A stretch of DNA of 64,000 nt from Sphingopyxis sp. Root154 (GTDB taxonomy: Bacteria > Pseudomonadota > Alphaproteobacteria > Sphingomonadales > Sphingomonadaceae). The DNA lies in assembly GCF_001427105.1 (NCBI RefSeq), contig NZ_LMGI01000003.1:226618-290617 (forward strand), read 5' to 3'. Under the pieces are notes generated by a model, which worked only from the letters and a program-made list of their open reading frames with translations, was not told the DNA's origin and made no database searches. The position numbers were made by a program, and so were the translations under genes. Numbering within the stretch: position 1 is the first letter of the stretch; the number at the start of each line of letters is the position of its first letter. Below are positions 44,137 to 53,896 of this stretch, piece by piece.

Positions 44137-44866
44137 AGGCGTGCATGATCGCCTTTACATCGTGGAGATAGGTTCGCCCGATGCGGTGGACGCCGCCTTC
44201 GCCCAGATCGACGCTCCACGCGCCGTCGCCATGGTGTTTCAATCCGACGATGCCTTCGCGGCGGATCATTTTTGACCGGTGGATGCGCATGAACTGATCG
44301 GGGTTCATGCGAGCTTCCAGCGACTTGATCGTCTGATGGATCAGCCAGCTGCGGCCGCCGACATGCAGGCGCATATAGTCGCGTTCGGCTTCGATCAAAT
44401 CGACCTGTCCGGCATCGATGCGCAACATCTCGCCGCGGTTCTGGACCCAGAATTCATTGATCCATCGGCTTTTTTGCGCCGGCGCGCGCTCGGTCGCGCG
44501 CCATTCGCGCACGCGTGACAGCGCCCGGGCGAGGCGGTCGGGCGACACAGGCTTGAGCAGATAGTCGACAGCGGCAACGTCGAACGCCGCCACCGCATAG
44601 CGATCGAACGCGGTGACGAACACGACCGCGGGCGGGTTGTCGAGCCCCTCGATCGCGGCGGCGACCTCCAGCCCATTGAGATCGGGCATCGCGATGTCGC
44701 ACAGCACGAGATCGGGCGCGAGCGCATCGACCATGCGGAGCGCTGAGGCGCCGTCGCTGGCGGTGCCGACGAGCGAGACGCCGTCCTGCTGCCCGGTAAG
44801 GATTTGCAATCGTTCGATCGCCAGCGGTTCATCATCGACAATCAGAGTGCGAAGCGTTTGAATCAT
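44135..44866 (-). CDS. LytTR-family response regulator
   Basis: 243 residues. Receiver domain with DDEP, phosphoacceptor Asp57 in LVLCDIAMPDLNGLEVAAAIEGL, TAFDRYAVAAFDVAAVDYLLKPVSPDRL. The LytTR DNA-binding domain covers about 140-240: GEMLRIDAGQVDLIEAERDYMRLHVGGRSWLIHQTIKSLEARMNPDQFMRIHRSKMI, ending with VHRIGRTYLHDVKAIM. It is paired with the LytS-type kinase three bases upstream. Target genes are unknown; the neighbouring MATE exporter or the palindrome are possible targets (inference). Confidence 0.92.
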   Translation of the reverse strand: MIQTLRTLIVDDEPLAIERLQILTGQQDGVSLVGTASDGASALRMVDALAPDLVLCDIAMPDLNGLEVAAAIEGLDNPPAVVFVTAFDRYAVAAFDVAAVDYLLKPVSPDRLARALSRVREWRATERAPAQKSRWINEFWVQNRGEMLRIDAGQVDLIEAERDYMRLHVGGRSWLIHQTIKSLEARMNPDQFMRIHRSKMIRREGIVGLKHHGDGAWSVDLGEGGVHRIGRTYLHDVKAIMHA

Positions 44867-44869
44867 CGG

Positions 44870-46042
44870 TCAGCAAGCCTCCCGTGCCAGTGGCAGCCAC
44901 AGCGATACGACAAAACCGCCGCTATCCGAAGGGCCCCATTCGCATCCGGCGGCGGGGCCATAACGCGTGAGCAGGCGCTCGCGGACATTGCCGAGGCCGA
45001 GGCCGGTCCCCGAGGCGGGGGCGGGAGCCTTCGGGTCGATGTCGTTTTCGATGCGCAGCACCAGCAGCCCATATTCGGCGCTGGCGGTGAGACGGACCGC
45101 GATCTTCCCCTTGCTGGGCGCGACGCCATATTTGATGGCATTCTCGATGATCGGTTGCAGGATCAGCACCGGAACGCAGGCGTTTTCCAGTTCTTTCGGC
45201 ATGGCGACTTCGACCTGCAGACGATCAGGGAACCGGGTCTGTTCGATGTCGAGATAGAGGCGCTGGAGCGCGATTTCCTCGTCGAGACTCACCAGCTGTT
45301 CGGGATCGACGGCGAGGCTCGAGCGGAGGAAGGACGCGAGGTTCATGATCATCGTCTCGGCTTCGCTCTTCGATCCCTTGAGCACGAGGGTCGACAGTGA
45401 ATTGAGCGTGTTGAACAGGAAGTGCGGATTGACCTGGTAATGTAGTGCGCGGAGCTGCGCGGTCTGTGCTTCCATACGGAAATGGTTGGCGCGGCGTTCG
45501 AGTGCGCGCATCTCGTTGGCATAGCCGAACGCGACATAGAGCGCGGCCCAGACGGCGAAGAAGAAATACCAGCGGATCGAGCTGTCGAGGATCAGCATCA
45601 TTTCCCATGCGCCCGGATATTTGCCCTGCATCTCCTCGATCAGCTTGGCGCTGTCAGCCACGGGAAACCAGTAATAGAAGACGAGTAGATTGACCGTCGC
45701 ATAGATGATGACGAGCGGCACGGCCGCCCCCATCGCCGCCGCGAGGCGGGCGCCGAAGCTTTGCGGCTGGGCGCGCTGTAGAAGCTGGTAAAGGACGAAG
45801 GTGCAGAGAATGCCGGCGATCACCACGACGGCGCGGCGCCCGGCCGACGTCCACTGCTCGGGCGCGCCGGTCAGCATCGCAAGGACGGTGGTGATCAGGA
45901 AATAGATCACCCACATTGCGATGATCGATCCGATCGCGACCCGGGGGTTCACGCGGGCGTCGGAGGCGCGCCAGTCGGGGTCCGCCGCCAGCATTTTCGC
46001 GCGCTGATCACGCAGCGCGTCCTTGCGGTTTGTCATGTTCAT
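44870..46042 (-). CDS. LytS-type membrane sensor histidine kinase
   Basis: 390 residues. Four predicted spans in the N-terminal half: AIGSIIAMWVIYFLITTVLAML, AVVVIAGILCTFVLYQLL, MGAAVPLVIIYATVNLLVFYYWF and RWYFFFAVWAALYVAFGYANEM. The His_kinase domain shows RALHYQVNPHFLFNTLNSLSTLVLKGSKSEAETMIMNLASFLRSSL (phospho-His in NPHFLFN) and the HATPase part VLILQPIIENAIKYGV and GTGLGLGNVRERLLTRYG. No extracellular sensor domain. Start ATG 46042 (second ATG 46036 possible). Partner of the LytTR regulator. Confidence 0.92.
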   Translation of the reverse strand: MNMTNRKDALRDQRAKMLAADPDWRASDARVNPRVAIGSIIAMWVIYFLITTVLAMLTGAPEQWTSAGRRAVVVIAGILCTFVLYQLLQRAQPQSFGARLAAAMGAAVPLVIIYATVNLLVFYYWFPVADSAKLIEEMQGKYPGAWEMMLILDSSIRWYFFFAVWAALYVAFGYANEMRALERRANHFRMEAQTAQLRALHYQVNPHFLFNTLNSLSTLVLKGSKSEAETMIMNLASFLRSSLAVDPEQLVSLDEEIALQRLYLDIEQTRFPDRLQVEVAMPKELENACVPVLILQPIIENAIKYGVAPSKGKIAVRLTASAEYGLLVLRIENDIDPKAPAPASGTGLGLGNVRERLLTRYGPAAGCEWGPSDSGGFVVSLWLPLAREAC

Positions 46043-46137
46043 TGACGATGCTTTAGCGCCAAATACCGGCCTATGGCTAGCGGGCGCCGGGCCGCCAGTC
46101 GAAGCTGCGCGCACCTTGGTCGAAAGCAGAAGACCGG

Positions 46138-47595
46138 TCAGCCCGCCGGTTGCGGCAGCGCGCGGCGCCAGTTGCCGCGCCGATAGATCGCCCACGCCAT
46201 CGCCAGCGACGCAAGTGACGAGAGTGGAAAGCTCCACCAGAGGATGTCGCTGCCGATTGCCGGATAACCGAAATAATAGATTCCAAGGCGGATCGGGAAC
46301 ATCGACAGGAACAGAATGACGAGCGGCGGCACGACCGAGCCATTGGCGCGCAGCGTGCTGATCAGCACGATCGTCGTGCCAAAGGGCAGAAAGGTCCAGG
46401 TCGCGATCAGCTGGATATTGCGCGACACCTCGATCGCCGGGCTTTCGCTGCCGAGGAAGAGCGCGAGCGCGGCACGGTCGAACGCCAGGAGGAGGGCGAT
46501 CAGGACGCCGGTCATCGCGAGATTGATTGCGATCCCGCTGTTCGTCACCGACGCCACGCGATCCCAGCGCGCGGCGCCGATATTCTGCGCCGCCATTGAA
46601 CTGACTGCGGCGCCGACCGCGAGCGCGGGCATCTGGATATAGTTCCAGAGCTGCAGCGTCGCGCCATAGGCGGCGGCGGTGACGAGCCCCTCGCGGTTGA
46701 CGAGCCCGACCATGACGAGCCCGGCGCCCGAGATGACTAGCATCTGCGCACCCATCGGCAGGCCGCGCCCGATGATGAAGCGCAGCTCCGACCATTTGGG
46801 AAGCAGATAGGATAGTTCATGCCCGCGCAGGCGCAGCACGTGGTTCTTGGCGTAGAACCAGCCGATCATGCCGGCGAGACTGATCGTCCCCGCGACGGCC
46901 GTGGCCAGTGCGCTGCCCGCAATGCCAAGGCGCGGGAAGGGGCCGAGGCCGAGGATCAGAACGGGGTTGAAGACGATGTCGAGCACGACCGCGAGGATCA
47001 TGAAACGGAGCGGCGTCACTGCGTCGCCGGCGCCGCGCGAGGCCATCATCAGCGTCACCGATAGCATCGAGGCGGGAACCGCAAGGAAAGTGACGCGCAG
47101 ATAATCGTGCGCGAGCGCAAAGGCTTCGGGCGGGGTTTCGAGCCAGCGCAATATCTGATCCGACGCGAACCAGCCGATAATCGCAATGACGACCGAGAAG
47201 ATCAGCGCGAGGCCGATCACGCCGCCCGTCGCACGACGCGCGGCGTCGATATCACCGCGGCCCATCGACTGGCCGATGAGGACGGTCGCCGCCATGCCGA
47301 AGCCGAAGAAGGCACCGAACATCAGGAACATGATGATGTTCGCATTGGCGGTCGCCGCGAGCGCGCTTTCGCCAAGGAACTGCCCGACCCAGATCGCGTT
47401 CACCGACCCCGACAGCGTCTGGAGGATGTTCGACGCCAGCGTCGGCAGCGCGAAGAGGATCAGTGTCTTGGTGATCGGCCCGTGGGTGAGGTCCATCCGC
47501 CCGTCGCGCGCGGTCTGGCGCGGCGGAATCGGTCCTGCGGCAGGGTCGGCAGCCGCCGCGACGGGCGTCGGCGTGATGGGGATTTCTTCGCTCAC
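46138..47595 (-). CDS. MATE-family efflux transporter
   Basis: 485 residues with twelve predicted spans in two similar halves. HGPITKTLILFALPTLASNILQTLSGSVNAIWVGQFLGESALAATANANIIMFLM is the classical MATE N-terminus. The inner repeat begins RFIIGRGLPMGAQMLVISGAGLVMVGLVNREGLVTAAAYGATLQLWNYIQMPALAVGAAVSSMAAQNIGA. It exports drugs or metabolites by sodium or proton antiport; the substrate is not deducible. GTG 47595 overlaps the previous gene's stop (GTGA), giving a Pro-rich N-terminal extension before the first span. Confidence 0.92.
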   Translation of the reverse strand: MSEEIPITPTPVAAAADPAAGPIPPRQTARDGRMDLTHGPITKTLILFALPTLASNILQTLSGSVNAIWVGQFLGESALAATANANIIMFLMFGAFFGFGMAATVLIGQSMGRGDIDAARRATGGVIGLALIFSVVIAIIGWFASDQILRWLETPPEAFALAHDYLRVTFLAVPASMLSVTLMMASRGAGDAVTPLRFMILAVVLDIVFNPVLILGLGPFPRLGIAGSALATAVAGTISLAGMIGWFYAKNHVLRLRGHELSYLLPKWSELRFIIGRGLPMGAQMLVISGAGLVMVGLVNREGLVTAAAYGATLQLWNYIQMPALAVGAAVSSMAAQNIGAARWDRVASVTNSGIAINLAMTGVLIALLLAFDRAALALFLGSESPAIEVSRNIQLIATWTFLPFGTTIVLISTLRANGSVVPPLVILFLSMFPIRLGIYYFGYPAIGSDILWWSFPLSSLASLAMAWAIYRRGNWRRALPQPAG

Positions 47596-48077
47596 GCCGG
47601 GCCGCCTTCCAGATCGCCGACGCAATCGGAATCGGGGTCATCCTTTGCCATCTGCTCCAGCTCGCGCGTTTGCGCGGTGACGCCGGGAAAAAGGGCGTCG
47701 GGCAGGGTGTGGTAGGATCCGATCAGATCGATAGCCCAGCGATAGTGGCGCGCGCCGGCAATGCAGCTGTTGCTGCCGCCGTCGCCTTCGCCCCAGACCA
47801 CGCTCCAGCCCGCTTTGCCGTCGCGGGTCAGGATGATCTTGAAGCCGCCGATGACGCCATTGTCGCCTTCGGCAAAAGCGATGGCGCGGCCGCCATCGTT
47901 CCAGACGCGCAGGTGGCGAAAGGTGAAGCGCATGTCGGGGTGCGTGCGCAGCGCTGTCAGGATCGCGATGCGTTCCGAGCTGCCAATCGACGGTGTGTGT
48001 GGGGTCGCCTGTCCGGCAGCGAGCGGGGTGGTCAGAAACAACCCCGCCCCAACCGCCAGAAGCTGCAACCCGCGCAT
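47592..48077 (-). CDS. secreted protein of unknown function
   Basis: 161 residues. Signal peptide RGLQLLAVGAGLFLTTPLAAGQ; the mature domain has SSERIAILTALRTHPDMRFTFRHLRVWNDGGRAIAFAEGDNGVIGGFKIILTRDGKAGWSVVWGEGDGGSNSCIAG, similar to periplasmic proteins with an alpha-beta roll, and two Cys (SCIAG, DCVGD) that may pair. I do not recognise a named family. Its ATG shares a base with the valS stop, and its own stop overlaps the MATE GTG, forming a valS-unknown-MATE read-through order. Confidence 0.75.
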   Translation of the reverse strand: MRGLQLLAVGAGLFLTTPLAAGQATPHTPSIGSSERIAILTALRTHPDMRFTFRHLRVWNDGGRAIAFAEGDNGVIGGFKIILTRDGKAGWSVVWGEGDGGSNSCIAGARHYRWAIDLIGSYHTLPDALFPGVTAQTRELEQMAKDDPDSDCVGDLEGGPA

Positions 48078-50758
48078 CACCCCAACCGCGCCAATGCGGC
48101 GGTCAGGCGGTCGGCCTCGGCTTCCTTGGCGGCATGGTCGGCGCGCGCCTTTTCGACCGCTTCGGGCTTGGCGCGCTCGACGAACGACGGGTTGTTCAGG
48201 CGACCCGCGAGGCCGTCGCGTTCCTTCGCTGCCGCGGCGAGCGCCTTGGTCAGGCGGTCGCGTTCGGCGGCGATGTCGATGACGCCTTCGAGCGGGACGG
48301 TGATCGTCTCGCCCTCGACAACGAGCTGTGCCGAGGCGCCTGCAGGGGCGGGGTCGAAGCTGATGGCTTCGAGACGCGCAAGGCGGTCGAGCTGCGCTGC
48401 GAGCTTGTCAGTGCGGCCTTTGAGCGATGCCGGGAAATGCGCGGTCAGGCGCGCGCCCGGCGGCAGGCCAAGTTCGGCCTTTGCGGTGCGGAGTTCGCTG
48501 ACGAGCTTGATCAGCCAGTCGATATCGGCGCTGGCGTCAGCATCGCTGGAGGCCGTCGGCGCGGGCCATTTCGCGGTGATCAGCGGATAATCGGCACGGT
48601 CGCCAAGCCCGGTCCACAGCTCTTCGGTGATGAAGGGCATGAAGGGGTGGAGCATGACGAGAATCTGGTCGAGCACCCAGCCGGCGACGGCTTTCGTCTC
48701 GTCGTCGATCGCGCCCTTGATCAGTTCGAGATACCAGTCGCAGAAACGGTCCCACGCGAAACTGTAGATCGCGTTGGCGGCCTCGTCGAAGCGATAGGCG
48801 GCGAAGGCCGTCTCCATCGCGGCGACGGTCGCGGTGACCTCGCCGATGATCCAGCGGTTGACGGGCAGCGTCGCGGCGGGGGCTTCGAAGCTGGCCGAGG
48901 CCGAAATGCCATTGGCTTCGCAGAAGCGCGCGGCGTTCCACAGCTTGGTCGCGAAGTTTCGATAGCCGGCGAGGCGCGCGTCATCCATCTTGATGTCGCG
49001 GCCCTGGCTTTCCATCGCCGACATGAAGAAGCGCAGCGCGTCGGCGCCATATTGGTCGATCAGCCCGAGCGGATCGACGACATTGCCCTTCGACTTCGAC
49101 ATCTTCGCGCCGTCGGGCGCGCGGACGAGGCCGTGGAGATAGAGCGTCTTCCACGGCACATCACCCATGAACTCCATGCCCTGCATCGCCATGCGCGCAT
49201 CCCAGAAGAACAGGATGTCGAAGCCCGAGACGAGGACGTCGTTGGGGTAGTGGCGCTTCAGCAGCTCGGTGTTCTCGGGCCAGCCGAGCGTGGCGAAGGG
49301 CCAGAGCGCCGAGGAGAACCAGGTGTCGAGGACGTCTTCGTCGCGCGTCAGAGCAACGCCTGCGCCGGCTTCGGCCTGCGCTTCTCCTTCGGTTTCGGCA
49401 ACGAAGATACGGCCATCCTCGGTATACCAAGCCGGAATCCGGTGGCCCCACCAGAGCTGGCGCGAGACGCACCAGGGCTGGATATTCTCCATCCAGTTGA
49501 AGAAGGTTTTTTCCCACGTCTTGGGGACGATGTTGATGCGCCCGTCGCGCACCGCCTGTATCGGCGGCTGCGCGAGCGTTTCGGCGTCGACATACCATTG
49601 GTCGGTCAGCCAGGGCTCGATCACCACGCCGCCGCGGTCGCCGAACGGCGTCTGGATCGTGCGCGGCTCGGCGTCATGTTCGCCGCCGTCCTTGTCGATG
49701 TGCGGGATCAGGAAGCCGGCTTCCTTCATCCGCGTCACGACGAGTTCGCGCGCGCCATCCTTGCCGTCGCGCTTGAAGCGGTGGAGGCCGAGATATTCGG
49801 CGGGGATCAGCCCATCGGTAGTCTGGATGACGTTCGCGTCGCCGTCGAGCATGTTGAGCATCTCGCCGGGCTTGAAGCCCGCGCGTTTGCCGACGTCGAA
49901 GTCGTTGAAATCATGTCCTGGGGTGATCTTCACCGCGCCCGAACCCAGTTCGGGGTCGGCATGTTCATCGGGAACGATCTTGAAGCGGCGGCCGGTGATC
50001 GGCTGCAATATCTCCTTGCCGATCACGCTCTTGTAGCGCGGATCGTCGGGGTGCACCGCGACCGCCATGTCGGCGAGCATCGTTTCGGGGCGCGTCGTCG
50101 CGACCACGATATGGTCGCGGCCATCGTCGAGTTTCACCCCGTCGGCGAGCGGATATTTGAAGTGCCAGAAGCCGCCCTGAATCTCGTGCGTCTCGACCTC
50201 GAGGTCCGAAATCGCGGTCTTGAGCTTCGGATCCCAGTTCACGAGACGCTTGTCGCGGTAGATCAGCCCCTTCTTGTGCAAGTCGACGAACACCTTGACC
50301 ACGGCCTCGGTAAAATGCGGGTCCATCGTGAACTGCTCGCGTGACCAGTCCATCGAGCAGCCGAGGCGGCGGAGCTGGCCGGTGATCTGGCCGCCGCTTT
50401 CCGCCTTCCACTGCCATACCTTGTCGATGAAATCTTCGCGGCTGTAATTGGTACGCTTGTCCTGCCGCTCTTCCATCTGGCGTTCGACGACCATCTGTGT
50501 CGCGATGCCGGCATGGTCCATTCCGACGACCCACAAGGCGTCCTTGCCGCGCAGGCGTTCGTAACGAACGAGCACGTCTTGCAAGGTGTTGTCGAGCGCG
50601 TGGCCGATGTGCAGCGCGCCGGTGACGTTCGGCGGCGGGTTGACGATCGTGAAGGGTGTCGCGTCGGGACGCGCGGGGCGAAACAGCCCGCGGCTTTCCC
50701 ATTCATGGGCCCATTTCGCTTCAATAGCGGCGGGATCGAACGTTTTTTCCATCGGCAT
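48077..50758 (-). CDS. valS: valyl-tRNA synthetase
   Basis: 893-residue class I aminoacyl-tRNA synthetase charging tRNA-Val. The HIGH motif is in [17 protein letters not shown] (about 41-57) and KMSKS in [17 protein letters not shown] (about 550). The CP1 editing domain is present ([21 protein letters not shown]). The C-terminal anticodon domain contains [18 protein letters not shown] and ends in the ValS-specific coiled coil ([54 protein letters not shown]). Length is normal. Met3 is an equally possible start. Confidence 0.97.
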   Translation of the reverse strand: MPMEKTFDPAAIEAKWAHEWESRGLFRPARPDATPFTIVNPPPNVTGALHIGHALDNTLQDVLVRYERLRGKDALWVVGMDHAGIATQMVVERQMEERQDKRTNYSREDFIDKVWQWKAESGGQITGQLRRLGCSMDWSREQFTMDPHFTEAVVKVFVDLHKKGLIYRDKRLVNWDPKLKTAISDLEVETHEIQGGFWHFKYPLADGVKLDDGRDHIVVATTRPETMLADMAVAVHPDDPRYKSVIGKEILQPITGRRFKIVPDEHADPELGSGAVKITPGHDFNDFDVGKRAGFKPGEMLNMLDGDANVIQTTDGLIPAEYLGLHRFKRDGKDGARELVVTRMKEAGFLIPHIDKDGGEHDAEPRTIQTPFGDRGGVVIEPWLTDQWYVDAETLAQPPIQAVRDGRINIVPKTWEKTFFNWMENIQPWCVSRQLWWGHRIPAWYTEDGRIFVAETEGEAQAEAGAGVALTRDEDVLDTWFSSALWPFATLGWPENTELLKRHYPNDVLVSGFDILFFWDARMAMQGMEFMGDVPWKTLYLHGLVRAPDGAKMSKSKGNVVDPLGLIDQYGADALRFFMSAMESQGRDIKMDDARLAGYRNFATKLWNAARFCEANGISASASFEAPAATLPVNRWIIGEVTATVAAMETAFAAYRFDEAANAIYSFAWDRFCDWYLELIKGAIDDETKAVAGWVLDQILVMLHPFMPFITEELWTGLGDRADYPLITAKWPAPTASSDADASADIDWLIKLVSELRTAKAELGLPPGARLTAHFPASLKGRTDKLAAQLDRLARLEAISFDPAPAGASAQLVVEGETITVPLEGVIDIAAERDRLTKALAAAAKERDGLAGRLNNPSFVERAKPEAVEKARADHAAKEAEADRLTAALARLG

Positions 50759-50816
50759 AGCCGGGCGCCTTTGCCAGCCGGGGGGCGAGGCGGCAAGGGG
50801 GAACGAGCCCGCTCCT

Positions 50817-50887
50817 CGTCATGCCGGACTTGATCGGGCATCCATTCCGCGGCCGCAGATGGACCCCGGATCAAGTCCGGGGTGACG
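50817..50887. repeat. extragenic palindromic element (copy C)
   Basis: Bounded by CGTC and GACG. Hairpin 1: ATGCCGGA-CTTGA-TCGGGCAT (50821-50841, one mismatch). Hairpin 2: ACCCCGGA (50863-50870), TCAAG, TCCGGGGT (50876-50883), perfect. The two are joined by a GC-rich segment with GCGGCCGC. It lies between the stop of the S9 peptidase gene and the start of valS. The CCGGACTTGATC motif recurs in inverted orientation in both hairpins. Confidence 0.8.
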
Positions 50888-50905
50888 AGTGAAGGGAAGG
50901 CGGGC

Positions 50906-52972
50906 CTATTTCTTCAGATGGCTACCCAGCCAGTTGAACACCGTCTGGTGCCACTGGACGCTGTTTGCGCCCTTCAGCACCCAATGATTCTCGTCGGGGA
51001 AGACGAGCAGTTCCGAGGGGATATTACGGCGCTGGAGCGCAGTGAATGCCGCAAGGCCCTGGCTGTACGGAATGCGGAAATCCTTTTCGCTGGTGATCAC
51101 CAGCATCGGGGTCTTCCACTTGGTGACGTGGTTCACGGGGTTCCATTTTTCGGGGTCGGTGCGCTCCCACCAGGGGCCGCCATGATCCCATTCGTCGAAC
51201 CACAATTCCTCGGTCTCGAACGCCATCGCGCGCAGGTCGAACACGCCGTCATGCTGGACAAGGCATTTGAAGCCGTCGGTCCACTGGCCCGCGATCCAGT
51301 TCATCATGTAACCGCCGTACGAGGCGCCGAGCGCGCAGGCGTTGTTGATGTCAAGTTGCGCGTCCTGCTTGCCCGCCGCGGCGAGGCCAAGCTTCAGATC
51401 CTCAAGCGGCTTGCCGCCCCAGTCCTTGTTGATGCTGTCGGTGAAGGCCTGACCATAACCGGTCGAACCGTGGAAATCGACGGTGACGACGCCATAGCCC
51501 TCCTGCGCGAACACGCGCGGGTTCCAGCGCGTCGACCAGCTGTTGCCGAAGCTCGACTGCGGGCCGCCGTGGACGATGAACGCGACCGGCAGTTTCTGGA
51601 CCGGGCTGACGGGCTTCAGGATCATGCCCCACACCTTGTCGCCATTCGCGCCGGCGAACTGGATGCGGTCAAGCTCCACCGCGTCGAATTCGGCGAGGCG
51701 CGCGGCGTTCACCGCGGTGATCTGCTTCACCTTGCCCTTGGCGTCGCGGACGAACAGGTCGGTCGGCGCGAGCGCGCTGTTGCGCGAATAGAGGAGGGCG
51801 CCGCCGGGCAGCGGCGTGACATCGCCGATATTGCCTTCGAAGGCTTCGGTCGTCGCCTTCAGCTTCTCCACCTTGCCCGTGGCAGCGTCGACGCGGAACA
51901 CCGGGTGTTCGAGCGTATCCTGCGCGGTGACGTAAAGCGACTGGCCGTCCGCCGCCCATGCGATCGAAGCGACCGAACGGTCCCATGCGTCGGTGAGCTT
52001 CTTCGTCTCGCCGCTTTCGAGGTTGCGCAGCATCAACACCTGCCGGTCGGCCTCATATCCTGGCCGCGCCATCGCGGCATAGGCCAGCCATTTGCCGTCG
52101 GGTGAGGGGGTAGGCAGCGTGTCGGTCGCCTGATTGTCCTCAGTCAGATTGACCGGCATCATCCGGCTGTCGACGAGCCAGCTGTAGATATCGAGATTGG
52201 TCGACATCGGCTCGTTCCGGTCGGCCTTGCGCAGCGTGAAAAAGACCGTGCGGCTGTCAGCGCCCCATGCGAGTTCCTCGCCGCCGCCGAACGGCTTCGA
52301 CGGGCTGTCGCCGATGAGGCCCGCGTCGACCGGGCGTGCGGCGCTCGCTTTGCCGTCTGCGAGGTTGAAAATGAAGGGTCGGCTGTAGGTACCGGGGGTT
52401 TCCCACTGGTCCCAGTGGCGGACGAAGCCTGCGCCATCCTTGTAGAGGCGGCCGGTGCCGGGGCCGGGAAGCGCGCCCTTGTCCTTGGCGTCGCAGCCGA
52501 AGTCGGTGCATTCCTTTGCGATGTCGCCCCACGCGAGCAGCTTCGAGCCGTCGGGTGAAATCTTGAAGCCCGAAACATCGGCGTGCGTATCGGTGACCTG
52601 CGTCGCGGCGGCGCCCGCTTTCGGATCGATGCGCCACACCTGATCCTTGCCCGAAGCGTTCGAGAGGAAATAGAGGATGCCGTCCTTGTCGAAGGCGGGG
52701 GCGGCTTCATTCCTGCCCGCGGTATCGGCGATCGGGGCGGGCTTGGCATCCTTTGCATTGCGGTCGACGAGCCACAGGCCGGTCGAGCGCTTGTACGTCG
52801 CACCCTCGGTCTCGGTCATCTGGAACACGACCCAGCGCCCGTCGGGCGAGCCGGTCGGCGCGGCGACGCGCTTCAAGGTCGCAAGATCGACCTCGGTCAT
52901 CGGCCGGGCGAAAGCGGGGGTGGAAAGAGCGGCGGCGAGCGCGATCGCGCTGGACAGGATGTGGTTTCGCAT
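50906..52972 (-). CDS. S9-family prolyl-oligopeptidase-like peptidase
   Basis: 688 residues. Signal peptide RNHILSSAIALAAALSTPAFA. The N-terminal beta-propeller (about 30-410) has repeated strands such as SPDGRWVVFQMTE, KISPDGSKLLAWGD and TPSPDGKWLAYAAM. The C-terminal alpha/beta-hydrolase domain has AFIVHGGPQSSFGN, CALGASYGGYMMNWIAG (nucleophile Ser near 553), the Asp in SEKDFRIPYSQGLAAF and the His in FPDENHWVLKGANSVQWH. Acyl-peptide hydrolase/dipeptidyl-peptidase type, probably periplasmic and taking up small peptides. The substrate is unknown. Confidence 0.92.
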   Translation of the reverse strand: MRNHILSSAIALAAALSTPAFARPMTEVDLATLKRVAAPTGSPDGRWVVFQMTETEGATYKRSTGLWLVDRNAKDAKPAPIADTAGRNEAAPAFDKDGILYFLSNASGKDQVWRIDPKAGAAATQVTDTHADVSGFKISPDGSKLLAWGDIAKECTDFGCDAKDKGALPGPGTGRLYKDGAGFVRHWDQWETPGTYSRPFIFNLADGKASAARPVDAGLIGDSPSKPFGGGEELAWGADSRTVFFTLRKADRNEPMSTNLDIYSWLVDSRMMPVNLTEDNQATDTLPTPSPDGKWLAYAAMARPGYEADRQVLMLRNLESGETKKLTDAWDRSVASIAWAADGQSLYVTAQDTLEHPVFRVDAATGKVEKLKATTEAFEGNIGDVTPLPGGALLYSRNSALAPTDLFVRDAKGKVKQITAVNAARLAEFDAVELDRIQFAGANGDKVWGMILKPVSPVQKLPVAFIVHGGPQSSFGNSWSTRWNPRVFAQEGYGVVTVDFHGSTGYGQAFTDSINKDWGGKPLEDLKLGLAAAGKQDAQLDINNACALGASYGGYMMNWIAGQWTDGFKCLVQHDGVFDLRAMAFETEELWFDEWDHGGPWWERTDPEKWNPVNHVTKWKTPMLVITSEKDFRIPYSQGLAAFTALQRRNIPSELLVFPDENHWVLKGANSVQWHQTVFNWLGSHLKK

Positions 52973-53134
52973 GAAAGCGGTTTAGCGATGCGCCGCGCGG
53001 GTTCAAGGACGAACCGACCGGGATTGCCTCGTTTCCCCATTGTCGCTGAAAATCGGGGCTTGGCGATAATAAATCAAACCTCTCTGGCGCCGCCGTGCCC
53101 AATGCGCCATCGGGCCGCCTTCATGGAGGCATAT

Positions 53135-53896
53135 GTGGCCAAGCCGGATTCGAGTCGGATTTTCATACCGCTGCTTGCGGGCGCGAGCCTGCGCGACCGA
53201 GTGGTCGCGAGTGTCGGTGCGCTTGTCGGTATCAGCCTCGCCGGCCTGATCTGCGCGGCGATGTTCCCGGTGACGATGCCGTGGATCATCGCACCGATCG
53301 GCGCGTCGGCGGTGCTGCTGTTCGCTGTGCCCGCGAGCCCGCTCGCCCAGCCCTGGTCGATCGTCGGCGGCAACGTCATATCCGGCCTCTTCGGCGTGGT
53401 CGTGGCACAGGCGATCGGTGAGCCCGCTTTCGCGGCCGCGCTGGCCGTATCGACAGCCATATTGGTGATGTCGCTCGCGCGCTGCCTGCATCCTCCGGGC
53501 GGTGCGGTCGCGCTCAGCGCGGTTCTCGGCTGGCAGAGCTTTTCGGGGCATGTCGTCGATTTCCTTGTGCCCGTGCTGCTCAATTCGCTGATCCTCGTCG
53601 CGATCGGCATGTTGTTCCATCGCTTTTCGGGGCACAGCTATCCGCACCGCGCACGTCCCGTCGACGGGAAGGCGGTGCCGCAGGAACCGGTCGGGCTGTT
53701 GATGGACGATATCGATGGCGCGCTCGCCGATCTGGGCGAGACCTTCGATATCAGCCGCGAAGATCTCGCCTTGCTGCTGGCGCGCGCCGAGGCGCATGCG
53801 GCGGAACGCGTCGCCAACGCGCTGCTTGCCATGGCGGGCGATAAGCTTGCGGCTGAAAAAACGAAAAAGCGGAAGCGCGAAAAGATCGGTTCCTAA
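53135..53896 (+). CDS. HPP-family integral membrane protein
   Basis: About 253 residues with four to five spans. The family motif CLHPPGGAVALSAVLG is present, together with MPWIIAPIGASAVLLFAVPASPLAQPWSIVGGNVISGLFGVVVAQAIG, characteristic of HPP proteins, which in cyanobacteria transport nitrite. A cytosolic C-terminal helix region (MDDIDGALADLGETFDISREDLALLLARAEAHAAERVANAL) replaces the CBS domains of longer members. The GTG start at 53135 follows GGAGG by five bases; in-frame ATG codons at 53102 and 53123 are alternatives. Convergent four-base overlap with the next gene. Confidence 0.88.
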   Translation: MAKPDSSRIFIPLLAGASLRDRVVASVGALVGISLAGLICAAMFPVTMPWIIAPIGASAVLLFAVPASPLAQPWSIVGGNVISGLFGVVVAQAIGEPAFAAALAVSTAILVMSLARCLHPPGGAVALSAVLGWQSFSGHVVDFLVPVLLNSLILVAIGMLFHRFSGHSYPHRARPVDGKAVPQEPVGLLMDDIDGALADLGETFDISREDLALLLARAEAHAAERVANALLAMAGDKLAAEKTKKRKREKIGS

